Shown piece by piece: positions 55,298-63,337 of a DNA stretch of 64,000 nt; the stretch's first letter is position 1, and the number at the start of each line of letters is the position of its first letter. The position numbers were made by a program, and so were the translations under genes. The stretch is from Streptomyces sp. MspMP-M5 (GTDB taxonomy: Bacteria; Actinomycetota; Actinomycetes; Streptomycetales; Streptomycetaceae), in the NCBI RefSeq assembly GCF_000373585.1, contig NZ_KB891855.1, positions 1 through 64,000 of the forward strand, read 5' to 3'. The notes under the pieces were generated by a model. The model ran no database searches and was not told where the DNA came from. It was given only the letters and a program-made list of their open reading frames with translations.

Positions 55298-56491
55298 TCA
55301 CGGCGGGCCGGAGCCGTTGAGCCAGAACGCGCCGTAGACCGCCGAGCCGGCCGCCACCACCCCGATGACCAGCCACGACCGCACCGGACGCCAGCGGGCC
55401 AGCCCCGCCGCGAGCGGCAGCAGCAGTGGGAAGGCGGGCATCATCAGCCGCGGTTTCGACCCGAAGTAGCCCTTGGCGGTGAGCGCGATCAGCAGCACCG
55501 TCCCGCCGTAGACCGCCAGCGGCAGCGGCTGGCCCTTCCGTACACCGTGCACATACAGCCAGATCACCAGCGCGACGCCGGTCAGCAGGGCGAGGCCGGC
55601 GGCGAAGGCGGGGCCGGTGAGCTGCTGCCAGACGAAGGCGGCGAAGGCGAGGCCGCCGTCGAAGCCGTTGTGCCAGCCGGCCTGGACGTCCAGGTAGCCG
55701 GTGAGCGAGCCCTCGCGGGCGCCGACCCACAGGACGTAGGCGCACCAGCCGAGCGGGGCCAGGGCCACGCCGAGCAGCATCCGCCGGTGCCGGCCGCGGA
55801 GGAAGGCGCGCGCCCGGACCCCGCCGGCTCGCTCGTTCGCCACCGTCACCGCGGCGCTGATCCACACCGCGGCGACCACCGCGGCGCCCACCGGCCGGGT
55901 CAGCCCGGCGAGCGCGGCCAGCGCGCCGGCCCAGACCCAGCGTCCGGTCAGCACGCAGTAGAGGCCCCACGCCGCGAGGGCGGTGAACAGCGACTCCGAG
56001 TACGCCATCGACTGCACGATTCCGACCGGCAGCGCGGCCCACAGCGCGGCCAGCAGCACCCCGGCCCGCGGCCCGTGCAGCCGCTCGCCGGTGACGTACA
56101 GCGCCGCCGCCGCGGCCAGCGACGCCGCCCAGGCCACGGCCATCCCGGCGTCCGCGGCGGACAGCGGGGTGAGTGCCGACAGGCCCCGCTCCAGCCAGGG
56201 CAGCAGGGGGAAGAACGCCGCATCGGAGTGGACGTCGCCGTTGGGAAGGTGGACGGTGTAGCCGTAGCCCTGCTCGGCGACCCGGGTGTACCAGAGGGAG
56301 TCCCAGCGGGCGGTCAGCAGGGTGTGCCAGTCCTTGCCGTCGGCGGCCGACCAGGCCATGAGCACGATCAGGCCGAGCAGCCGGATCGCCGCGTACGCCG
56401 CCAGGCCGGGGAGGGCGCGGCGCAGCGCGGCACGGACGGCGGGCGGACACAGGGCCCGGCCGGGTGCGGCGGTGGAGGCAAGATCGTTCAC
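55298..56491 (-). CDS. PIG-V-like polytopic mannosyltransferase
   Basis: 397 residues with about nine hydrophobic segments. TARWDSLWYTRVAEQGYGYT near residue 65 is the PIG-V/GT39-like motif in an extracytoplasmic loop, and its Asp is the expected catalytic base. AYSESLFTALAAWGLYCVL and KGYFGSKPRLMMPAFPLLLP are further family blocks. Such enzymes transfer mannose or other sugars from polyprenyl-phosphate donors. GTG 56491 is chosen from the frame; the ribosome-binding site is weak, and a longer start cannot be excluded. The sugar and acceptor are unknown. Confidence 0.85.
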   Translation of the reverse strand: MNDLASTAAPGRALCPPAVRAALRRALPGLAAYAAIRLLGLIVLMAWSAADGKDWHTLLTARWDSLWYTRVAEQGYGYTVHLPNGDVHSDAAFFPLLPWLERGLSALTPLSAADAGMAVAWAASLAAAAALYVTGERLHGPRAGVLLAALWAALPVGIVQSMAYSESLFTALAAWGLYCVLTGRWVWAGALAALAGLTRPVGAAVVAAVWISAAVTVANERAGGVRARAFLRGRHRRMLLGVALAPLGWCAYVLWVGAREGSLTGYLDVQAGWHNGFDGGLAFAAFVWQQLTGPAFAAGLALLTGVALVIWLYVHGVRKGQPLPLAVYGGTVLLIALTAKGYFGSKPRLMMPAFPLLLPLAAGLARWRPVRSWLVIGVVAAGSAVYGAFWLNGSGPP

Positions 56492-56606
56492 CCGGTCGAT
56501 TATCCAGGTGACGGGGGTGGTGCCGTGCGGGGCGGTGGGGCAACGTCGGGGCTGCGACGAGCGTCTCACCGTGAGGTGGGCCACGCGGGCCTCGTGGTGA
56601 CTCGCG

Positions 56607-56612
56607 TAGTCT
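56607..56612 (+). promoter_or_regulatory. -10-like element of the DHA2 exporter gene
   Basis: TAGTCT in ACTCGCGTAGTCTGACG lies about 100 bases before the ATG at 56715. No -35 of quality is seen. It is the best candidate promoter in the 220 bases between the divergent PIG-V-like and exporter genes. Confidence 0.4.
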
Positions 56613-56714
56613 GACGTCTCAACTCGCCCGTGCCGCCGGTTACGCCGGCGCGTCGTCGCGCCCTTGACCGCGGCCGCGGGACCAGTACGGCGAGCGCATG
56701 ACAGGAGGTACTGG

Positions 56715-58355
56715 ATGTCAGGGACGACCGCGTCCGGCAGGGGGCGGACGGGTGGTGTTCCCGGGCACACAGGCGGCGGCGTGAACCGCTGGACGGTGCT
56801 GACGGTGCTCTGCGTCAGCCTGCTCTTCGTCGCGCTGGACACCACCATCCTCTATGTGGCGGTGCCCTCCATCACCGAGGACCTGCGCCCCGGGCCGGTC
56901 GAACTGCTGTGGATCGTCGATGTCTACCCGCTGATCGCGGCCTCGCTGCTGATCCTCTTCGGCACCCTCGGCGACCGCGTCGGGCGCCGCCGCATCCTCC
57001 TGCTCGGCTACGGGCTCTTCGCCCTGGCCTCGGCCGCCGCGGCGCTCGCGCCCAATCCGCAGATCCTGATGGCGGCCCGGGCGCTGCTCGGCATCGGCGG
57101 CGCCATGATCATGCCGGCGACGCTGTCCATCCTGCGCCAGGTCTTCCCCGACCGGCGGGAGCGGGCGGTGGCGATCGGGGTGTGGAGCGCGGTGGCCGCG
57201 GTCGGCGCCGCGGTCGGACCGGTGCTCGGCGGCTTCCTGGTCGAGAACTTCTGGTGGGGCTCGGTCTTCCTGATCAACATCCCGATGATGGCGGCGATGT
57301 TCCTGATAGGGCGTTGGCTGCTGCCGGAGTCGCGGGGCGAGCGCAACGGGCCCTGGGACCTGGCCGGTGCGCTGATCGCCGCGCTCGGTGTGCTGGGCAT
57401 CGTCTTCGGCGTCAAGCGGCTGGGCAGCGGCGCGCCGGTCGTCGGGGTGACCACGCTGCTGCCGATCGTCGTCGGCGCCGCGCTGCTGATCGTCTTCGTC
57501 CGCCGGCAGGGCCGCCGTGCCCATCCGCTGATCGACATGCGGCTGTTCGCCCGGCCGGCGTTCGGCACCTCGATCGGGTGCATCGTGCTGGCGATGCTCG
57601 CCCTCGTCGGGCTGCAGCTGATCGCCGTCCAGTACCTCCAACTGGTGCTGCACCTGAGCCCGCTGGAGACCGGGCTGCGGATGCTGCCGCTGGTGTTCTC
57701 CGCGATGGCCGCCGGCCTCACCGGCTCCCGGCTGCTGCAGGCCCTCGGCCCGCGGCTGATGGTCTCCGGTGGCTTCACCCTCACCGCGATCGCGGTGGTC
57801 TCGCTGACCGCGCTGGGCAGCCAGGACCACTTCTGGCAGCTCTCCCTCGGCTTCGTGCTGCTCGGCTTCGGCTTCCAGTCCACGCTCTTCGGGGCGTACG
57901 AGTCGATGCTCAGCGAGGCCCCGGCGGCGCAGTCCGGCGGGGCGGCGGCGCTCGGCGAGACCGCCTACCAGCTGGGCGCCGGGATCGGCGTGGCGCTGCT
58001 CGGCAGCGTCATGAACGCCGCCTACGCGCCGGGTCTGAACCATGTCGCCGGGGTCTCGGAGGGGGCCGCCCGCTCGGCGTCGCACTCGCTCGGGGAGGCG
58101 TACAAGGTCGCCGCCGGGCTGGGCGAGCACGCCCGGGAGGCGCTCCGGCTGGTCGCCCGGGACTCCTTCATCCACGGGCTGCGGGTCACCCTCGTCGCCA
58201 GCGCGGTACTGCTGCTGGCCGGTGCCGGGCTCGCGCTGCGGCTGCCGCGCCGGGCCGCGGAGTCCGCGGAACGGGCCGAGGCCGACGCCGCGGCCGAGGA
58301 GGGCGCCCCCGCCGGGCGCGAAGGGGCGCCGGCCCCCGCGAGCTCCGGCCGCTGA
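56715..58355 (+). CDS. MFS exporter of the DHA2 (14-helix) type
   Basis: 546 residues with about fourteen hydrophobic segments, the DHA2 family of drug:proton antiporters (QacA/LfrA). LFVALDTTILYVAVPSITED is the antiporter-type helix 1, LGDRVGRRRILLLGY the A-motif between helices 2 and 3, and VGAAVGPVLGGFLVENFWWG motif C. ATG 56715 has AGGAGG 7 bases upstream. No TetR or MarR regulator is adjacent, so control is not visible from context. The substrate is unknown. Confidence 0.93.
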   Translation: MSGTTASGRGRTGGVPGHTGGGVNRWTVLTVLCVSLLFVALDTTILYVAVPSITEDLRPGPVELLWIVDVYPLIAASLLILFGTLGDRVGRRRILLLGYGLFALASAAAALAPNPQILMAARALLGIGGAMIMPATLSILRQVFPDRRERAVAIGVWSAVAAVGAAVGPVLGGFLVENFWWGSVFLINIPMMAAMFLIGRWLLPESRGERNGPWDLAGALIAALGVLGIVFGVKRLGSGAPVVGVTTLLPIVVGAALLIVFVRRQGRRAHPLIDMRLFARPAFGTSIGCIVLAMLALVGLQLIAVQYLQLVLHLSPLETGLRMLPLVFSAMAAGLTGSRLLQALGPRLMVSGGFTLTAIAVVSLTALGSQDHFWQLSLGFVLLGFGFQSTLFGAYESMLSEAPAAQSGGAAALGETAYQLGAGIGVALLGSVMNAAYAPGLNHVAGVSEGAARSASHSLGEAYKVAAGLGEHAREALRLVARDSFIHGLRVTLVASAVLLLAGAGLALRLPRRAAESAERAEADAAAEEGAPAGREGAPAPASSGR

Positions 58356-58482
58356 CCGGCGCGACGGGCCGCCGCGCGGCGGTGACCCTTGCCCGCCCGG
58401 CGCCGGGGCCCGTACCGTCGGACGCGCGTAACTACCACTGCTAGTTTTTCGCGCGAGCGCCGAATCCGCCGGAGGACCCGCC

Positions 58483-59676
58483 ATGCCCGCAACGCCGTCC
58501 CCGCTCCCGCCGTTTGACCCCAGCGACCCCCTGGGCCTGGACGACCTGCTCACCGACGAGGACCGGGCGGTCCGTGCCACCGTCCGCCAGTGGGCCGCCG
58601 ACCGGGTCCTGCCGGACGTCGCCGACTGGTACGAGCGCGGCGAACTCCCCGCCGTCCGCGAACTCGCCCGCGAACTGGGCGCGCTCGGCGCCCTGGGGAT
58701 GTCCCTGACCGGCTACGGCTGCGCCGGCGCCTCGCACGTCCAGTACGGGCTGGCCTGCCTGGAGCTGGAGGCCGCCGACTCCGGCATCCGCTCGCTGGTC
58801 TCCGTACAAGGCTCGCTGGCCATGTACGCGATCTGGCGGTTCGGCTCCGAGGAGCAGAAGCAGCAGTGGCTGCCGCGGATGGCCGCCGGCGAGGTCATCG
58901 GCTGCTTCGGGCTGACCGAGCCGGACCACGGCTCCGACCCCGCGAGCATGCGCACCCACGCCCAGCGGGACGGTACGGACTGGGTGCTGACCGGGCGCAA
59001 GATGTGGATCACCAACGGGTCGGTGGCCGGCGTCGCGGTGGTCTGGGCCCACACCGACGACGGCATCCGCGGCTTCGTCGTCCCCACCGACAGCCCCGGC
59101 TTCGCCGCCCCCGAGATCCGGCACAAGTGGTCGCTGCGCGCCTCCGTCACCAGCGAGCTGGTCCTGGACGGGGTGCGACTGCCCGCCGACGCGGTGCTGC
59201 CGGAGGCCCGCGGGCTGGGCGCCCCGCTGCGGTGCCTGGGCCAGGCCCGCTACGGCATCGTCTGGGGTTCGATGGGGGCGGCGCGCGCCTGCTTCGACGC
59301 GGCGCTGGACTACGCGCGCACCCGCGAGCAGTTCGGCCGGCCCATCGGCGGCTTCCAGCTCACCCAGGCCAAACTGGCCGACATGGCGCTGGAGCTCCAC
59401 AAGGGGGTGCTGCTCGCGCACCACCTGGGGCGGCGGTTCGACGCCGGCACCCTGCGGCCGGAGCAGATCAGCTTCGGCAAGCTCAACAACGTCCGCGAGG
59501 CGATCGACATCTGCCGCACCGCGCGGACGATCCTCGGCGCCAACGGGATCTCGCTCGAATACCCCGTCATGCGGCACGCCACGAACCTGGAGTCGGTGCT
59601 GACCTACGAGGGCACCGCGGAGATGCACCAACTGGTGCTGGGCAAGGCGCTCACCGGGCTCGACGCCTTCCGGTGA
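58483..59676 (+). CDS. Glutaryl-CoA dehydrogenase-like acyl-CoA dehydrogenase
   Basis: 397 residues, FAD-dependent acyl-CoA dehydrogenase. CFGLTEPDHGSDPASM and GRKMWITNGSVAGVAVVWA are FAD-binding blocks, and TYEGTAEMHQLVLGKAL carries the catalytic Glu region. LELEAADSGIRSLVSVQGSL resembles glutaryl-CoA dehydrogenases, which have an Arg here for the distal carboxylate, so the substrate is probably glutaryl-CoA (lysine/tryptophan breakdown). ATG 58483 has GGAGGAC upstream. It is close to a SepF-like gene, as I recall also in S. coelicolor, with no functional link known. Confidence 0.9.
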   Translation: MPATPSPLPPFDPSDPLGLDDLLTDEDRAVRATVRQWAADRVLPDVADWYERGELPAVRELARELGALGALGMSLTGYGCAGASHVQYGLACLELEAADSGIRSLVSVQGSLAMYAIWRFGSEEQKQQWLPRMAAGEVIGCFGLTEPDHGSDPASMRTHAQRDGTDWVLTGRKMWITNGSVAGVAVVWAHTDDGIRGFVVPTDSPGFAAPEIRHKWSLRASVTSELVLDGVRLPADAVLPEARGLGAPLRCLGQARYGIVWGSMGAARACFDAALDYARTREQFGRPIGGFQLTQAKLADMALELHKGVLLAHHLGRRFDAGTLRPEQISFGKLNNVREAIDICRTARTILGANGISLEYPVMRHATNLESVLTYEGTAEMHQLVLGKALTGLDAFR

Positions 59677-59722
59677 GCGCCCCGCGGCCGGCGCGCGCCT
59701 AGGGCTCTGGTTGCCGTGATTC

Positions 59723-59740
59723 CCGGGGGACAACCCCCGG
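59723..59740. terminator. Hairpin between convergent genes
   Basis: CCGGGGG and CCCCCGG with a 4-base loop (ACAA) lie between the dehydrogenase stop and the convergent SepF-like gene. There is no T run, so terminator function is moderately likely. Confidence 0.55.
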
Positions 59741-59769
59741 CCCCCGGCCGAGGAGACCTCTGCGGCTCG

Positions 59770-60219
59770 TCAACTCTGGTTGAAGAAGCCGCCGTTGCGG
59801 TGCGTGCGGGGCTCGCCGGTGACGATCTGGTAGTCGGCGGGGGTGAGCAGGAACACCCGGGTGGCGACCCGTTCGATGGAGCCGCGCAGACCGAAGGTGA
59901 GGCCGGCGGCGAAGTCCACCACGCGCTTGGCGTCGGCGGGCTCCATGGCCGTCAGGTTGACGATCACCGGGACACCGTCCCGGAAGAGCTCGCCGATGCC
60001 GCGGGCGTCCCGGAACGAGGCCGGGGTGACCGTGGCGATACGGGTGCCCTGGGTACGGGCGGCCTCGTCGGCCACCCGGACCCGGGGGTCGGTCACCCAG
60101 GGACCGCTGCCCGAGTCGGCGGAATCGGGTCCCTCGGCGTAGTCGTCGTCGTAGTAGCGCTCGTCATCGTTGTCGTCGACGAGGCCAAGCCAGGCGCTCG
60201 CCTTGCGTACCGATCCCAT
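59770..60219 (-). CDS. sflA: SepF-like cell-division protein (probable SflA)
   Basis: 149 residues. The N-terminal [16 protein letters not shown] can form the membrane-binding amphipathic helix of SepF, followed by an acidic linker. The SepF core starts around [20 protein letters not shown] and has [20 protein letters not shown] and [20 protein letters not shown]. SepF anchors FtsZ to the membrane. This gene corresponds, from memory, to SCO1749, one of two SepF-like genes (sflA and sflB) reported to prevent stray septation. AGGAGG lies 5 bases before ATG 60219. The symbol is by position and memory, not by a search. Confidence 0.85.
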   Translation of the reverse strand: MGSVRKASAWLGLVDDNDDERYYDDDYAEGPDSADSGSGPWVTDPRVRVADEAARTQGTRIATVTPASFRDARGIGELFRDGVPVIVNLTAMEPADAKRVVDFAAGLTFGLRGSIERVATRVFLLTPADYQIVTGEPRTHRNGGFFNQS

Positions 60220-60511
60220 TGACGCCTCCTCTCACTCGCGGCGGGTGTGTTCCGTTCTCCCTATCGTCGTCCATGAGGGCGAGGGTGTGCCAAGCGGATA
60301 GCCGCCGCACGGGGGGTTCGTGACATATCTGGTGCAAAGAGGGTGGTGCACCGTCAGCTCGTGTGCCCCGGTGGTGAACTGACAGTACGAAAGGCGTCAC
60401 GATCGGTACGTGCGGCGGTCCATCGGCCGGTCGACGGGGTGGGAGCGGTCGCGGCTCGCGAGCGGGTCCGGGCGTCGGACCAGGGCTTATGTCCGTGGCG
60501 GTGGCGCCGGG

Positions 60512-61468
60512 TCAGCGGATTTCCGGCGGGCTGATCCGCGAGGTGGTGAGGGCGGAGGAGGAGGTGCCCCACTTCTTCAGGATCCGGGCGTAGGTCCCGT
60601 CCTTCCGGAGCCGGTTGACCGCGGCTCGGAAGGCGGGGGCCAGCGGGGTTCCCTTCTTGAAGGCGAAGCCGACGTCCAGACGTTTGAACTCGTTGAGGAA
60701 GCGCAGGCCCGGCTGCTGGGCGACGGCGTAGCGCAGGCCGTTGATGGTGCTCATCACCACATCGCTGCGGCCCTGCTGGAGGGAGATCCACAGTGCGCCC
60801 TGGTCGGCGTAGGTCCGCATGTCGTAGGGCGGCTTCCCGGCGTCCGCGCAGACGTGCCGGTGCTCGGCGAGGGTCGTCTCGAAGGTGGTGCCGGCGCCGG
60901 TGGCCACCGTCAGGCCGCACAGCTGGGTCAGTGCGGTGACCTTCTTCAGCGGGCTGTCCCGGCGGACCGCGAAGCCCTGGCCGTCGTTGATGTAGGTGAC
61001 GAAGTCGAGGGTCCTGCGGCGCTCGTCGGTGACGCCGAAGTTGCCGGTGCCGACGTCGTACTTGCCGCTGTCCAGGGCCGGCAGGATCGCCTCGAAGCCG
61101 GCCACCTCCCGGGTGAGCCGCAGGCCGAGGACCCTGCCGACCGCGTCCGCGAAGTCGATGTCCTGGCCGGCCGGCGTCCGGCCGTCGGGCAGGTAGGTGG
61201 CGCCGGGCGGGGTGCCGATGCTGCTGGCCAGGCGGAGGGTGCCGCGGGCGCGGACGTCGGCGGGCAGCAGCGCGGCGGCGGCCGGGTCCTGCCGGACGCC
61301 GGAGACGACGTCGGCGGTGGGGATCCGGGCCTGTGCGGCGGCCGGTCCGGCGTCCTGGGCGCCGGCGACCGGGGTGCCGGACCCGCAGGCGGTGACCGTC
61401 AGGGCCGCGGTGACCAGGAGGGCGGCGGTGCGCAGCGCGGTGGCGGCGGGCATACGGGTGCGGGTCAT
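60512..61468 (-). CDS. ABC transporter solute-binding lipoprotein (family 3)
   Basis: 318 residues. The signal peptide ends in a lipobox VTAC (Cys 28). The fold is family-3 (polar amino acid) binding: GTLRLASSIGTPPGATYLPD, GQDIDFADAVGRVLGL and ALDSGKYDVGTGNFGVTDER. ATG 61468 overlaps the stop of the GNAT gene upstream by 4 bases. The matching permease is divergent at 62474. The leader peptide at 62193-62264 precedes the GNAT-binding protein operon and points to sulfur or cysteine control, so the ligand may be a sulfur amino acid such as cystine. That is inference. No ATPase gene is within the window. Confidence 0.9.
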   Translation of the reverse strand: MTRTRMPAATALRTAALLVTAALTVTACGSGTPVAGAQDAGPAAAQARIPTADVVSGVRQDPAAAALLPADVRARGTLRLASSIGTPPGATYLPDGRTPAGQDIDFADAVGRVLGLRLTREVAGFEAILPALDSGKYDVGTGNFGVTDERRRTLDFVTYINDGQGFAVRRDSPLKKVTALTQLCGLTVATGAGTTFETTLAEHRHVCADAGKPPYDMRTYADQGALWISLQQGRSDVVMSTINGLRYAVAQQPGLRFLNEFKRLDVGFAFKKGTPLAPAFRAAVNRLRKDGTYARILKKWGTSSSALTTSRISPPEIR

Positions 61469-61971
61469 GGGCGCGGGGTCTCCAGGTGCTTCTCGAACGG
61501 CAGCGGGCCGATCGACTCCGGGTCGGCGGTCAGGTCGAACAGCGGGCGGTAGCCGGCCGCGAGGTAGAGGCCCCGGGCCTCGGGCTGGCGGGGGCCGGTG
61601 GTGAGGTGGATCCGCGTGTAGCCGCGGGCGGCGGCGTGCTCTTCCAGGGCGGTCAGCACGTGCCGGGCCAGGCCGCGGCGGCGGTGCGCGTGGTGCGTCC
61701 AGATGCGTTTGAGTTCGGCGGTGTCCGGGGCGTAGCGGCGGTAGGCGCCGCCGGCGACCGGGACGCCGTCCTCCAGGAGCAGCAGGAACGCGCCCCAGGG
61801 CGGGGCGAATTCGGCGGCCGGGTACTCCCGGCTCAGGTCGACCGGGCGGCCGTAGCGGGTGGTGTATTCGTGCGTCAGCTCGTCCAGGAGCGGGCGGGCG
61901 AGCGGGTCGGTGACGGTGGTGTGATGGAGCGTCAGGCGGGCCGCGCGGGGCGGCCGGGGCGCGACAGACAT
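61465..61971 (-). CDS. GNAT-family N-acetyltransferase
   Basis: 168 residues. The acetyl-CoA site is ELKRIWTHHAHRRRGLARHV followed by ALEEHAAARGYTRIHLTTG, with the GNAT RxxGxA pattern as RRGLA. GGAGG lies upstream of ATG 61971. Its end overlaps the binding-protein gene (ATGA), so they are co-translated. A role in acetylating an imported amino acid or its metabolite is possible. Confidence 0.92.
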   Translation of the reverse strand: MSVAPRPPRAARLTLHHTTVTDPLARPLLDELTHEYTTRYGRPVDLSREYPAAEFAPPWGAFLLLLEDGVPVAGGAYRRYAPDTAELKRIWTHHAHRRRGLARHVLTALEEHAAARGYTRIHLTTGPRQPEARGLYLAAGYRPLFDLTADPESIGPLPFEKHLETPRP

Positions 61972-62192
61972 CGGGGCGCCTCCGTGGCCGGTGGCGGTGC
62001 TCGGTGGAGTCCGAGCGTGCCGGATGAACGGGGGGCGGGAACAGGGGAGTTGACAGGGGGGAAACGTGCGCGGTGGTGCGAGGGGAGGGGTGCGCCGGAC
62101 GGCGGCGCGGGTGTGAAGGCGCGCGGCGGGGAAGGCAGAACCGCGGAACGGGTCCGGCCGGGAACGGCGGGCCGCAGGGGCAGGGGGTCAGC

Positions 62193-62264
62193 TCAACAGG
62201 AAGACGACCACACACGACCGAAGTCGATGTGGTCACGGGAGACCAGCCGCTGCCATGGATGCAT
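62193..62264 (-). CDS. Cysteine-type leader peptide
   Basis: 23 residues, read as a start MHPWQRLVSRDHIDFGRVWS followed by SSC and a TGA stop. The pattern LVSRxHIDxxRVxSxxC is one I recall for short Streptomyces ORFs annotated as putative leader peptides before sulfur- or amino-acid-uptake genes. It lies about 220 bases upstream of the GNAT start on the same strand. The C-terminal Cys codon just before the stop fits attenuation that senses cysteine or charged tRNA-Cys. A -35 TTGACG with a weak -10 places the transcription start almost at the ATG (see 62272-62300). It is too short for routine gene calling. Confidence 0.75.
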   Translation of the reverse strand: MHPWQRLVSRDHIDFGRVWSSSC

Positions 62265-62271
62265 GCGACCA

Positions 62272-62300
62272 AGTGGAACAGGCATCCGTTTCCGCGTCAA
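62272..62300 (-). promoter_or_regulatory. Possible promoter of the leader-peptide operon
   Basis: On the minus strand TTGACG (62295-62300) and TCCACT (62272-62277) are 17 bases apart. The -10 is poor. The transcription start would fall next to the ATG at 62264, making the leader peptide almost leaderless. Confidence 0.4.
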
Positions 62301-62348
62301 CCACGAAGTGATCCATCGCTCACCGTGCGCACCGCGTCCGGCCGGCCC

Positions 62349-62377
62349 TTGACAACCGGCCAGGTCCTGCCCATAGC
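62349..62377 (+). promoter_or_regulatory. Promoter of the ABC permease operon
   Basis: TTGACA (62349-62354) and CATAGC (62372-62377) with a 17-base spacer form the best sigma-70-like promoter in the window. An inverted repeat ACCGGCC (62355-62361) and GGCCGGT (62384-62390) flanks the -10 and may be an operator. The rest of the 62265-62473 gap holds no gene. Confidence 0.7.
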
Positions 62378-62473
62378 CTCAAGGGCCGGTCGTGCTGAGG
62401 GGCGCGACCCGCTCTGCCTGTGTGAAGGCGCTCAACTCCCGTGCTGGATCCCACGTGTCCACGGAGCCTTCGC

Positions 62474-63337
62474 ATGCCTTCCCGTACCCTCGACGCCCCT
62501 GCCGTGTCCGCGGCGCCGCCCGGCCCACCGGACCGCACCGCCCCGCGCATCGTGCCGCGCCGCCGCACCGGCCAGTGGGCGGCCGCCGCCGTCCTCCTCG
62601 CCCTGCTGGCGCTCGCCCTCGCCTCCGCGGTCCGCAACCCCGCCTTCCAATGGGACGTGGTCGCCGACTACTTCCTGACCTCCGCCGTGCTGCGCGGCCT
62701 GGGGCTGACGCTCTGGCTGACCGCCGTGGTGATGGTGCTGGGCTTCGCGCTGGGCACCCTGCTCGCCGTGCTGCGGCTGTCGGGCAACCCCGTGCTGCGC
62801 GCCATCGGCTGGGGCTATGTCTGGCTGTTCCGGTCGATGCCGATCCTGGTGCAGCTGCTGTTCTGGTTCAACATCGGGGCGCTGTACCCGGTCGTGCTCG
62901 GCGTGCGGACCGTCGATCTGCTCTCGCCGGCCGCCGTCGCCGTCATCGGACTGACCCTGCACGAGGCCGCGTACGCCGCCGAGGTGGTCCGCGGCGGCAT
63001 CCTCTCCGTCGACAAGGGGCAGTCCGAGGCCGCCCAGGCGCTGGGGCTGGGGGCCGGCCGGCGGCTGCGCCGGATCGTGCTGCCGCAGGCGATGCGGTCG
63101 ATCCTGCCGCCGGCCGGGAACATGCTGATCGGCACCCTCAAGGGCACCTCCATCGTCAGCGTCATCGCCGTCCAGGACCTGCTCTACTCCGTCCAGTTGG
63201 TGTACCACCGCACCTACCAGGTCATCCCGCTGCTGCTGGTGGCGACCCTCTGGTACGTCCTGGTCACCTCGGTCCTCGGCGCCGGGCAGTACCTCGTCGA
63301 GCGGCACTACGCCCGCGGCACGGCGGGTGCCCGGTGA
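62474..63337 (+). CDS. Amino-acid-type ABC transporter permease
   Basis: 287 residues. After a polar 30-residue N-terminus there are about six hydrophobic segments. GLGLTLWLTAVVMVLGFALG is the HisM/HisQ-type start, and EAAQALGLGAGRRLRRIVLP is the EAA loop that contacts the ATPase. ATG 62474 has GGAG upstream. With the divergent binding protein it probably forms an importer for an amino acid or related compound; the ATPase gene must be elsewhere, perhaps just past the window. The stop overlaps the next gene (GTGA). Confidence 0.92.
   Translation: MPSRTLDAPAVSAAPPGPPDRTAPRIVPRRRTGQWAAAAVLLALLALALASAVRNPAFQWDVVADYFLTSAVLRGLGLTLWLTAVVMVLGFALGTLLAVLRLSGNPVLRAIGWGYVWLFRSMPILVQLLFWFNIGALYPVVLGVRTVDLLSPAAVAVIGLTLHEAAYAAEVVRGGILSVDKGQSEAAQALGLGAGRRLRRIVLPQAMRSILPPAGNMLIGTLKGTSIVSVIAVQDLLYSVQLVYHRTYQVIPLLLVATLWYVLVTSVLGAGQYLVERHYARGTAGAR

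Noticed and set aside
61486..62352. Plus-strand frame opposite the GNAT gene and the leader region
   Set aside because: No coding character or start signal; the GNAT, the binding-protein and leader-peptide frames on the minus strand explain the sequence.
62200..62480. SAM or cobalamin riboswitch in the divergent regulatory region
   Set aside because: The conserved core sequences of those riboswitches are not visible; the leader peptide explains the long leader better.
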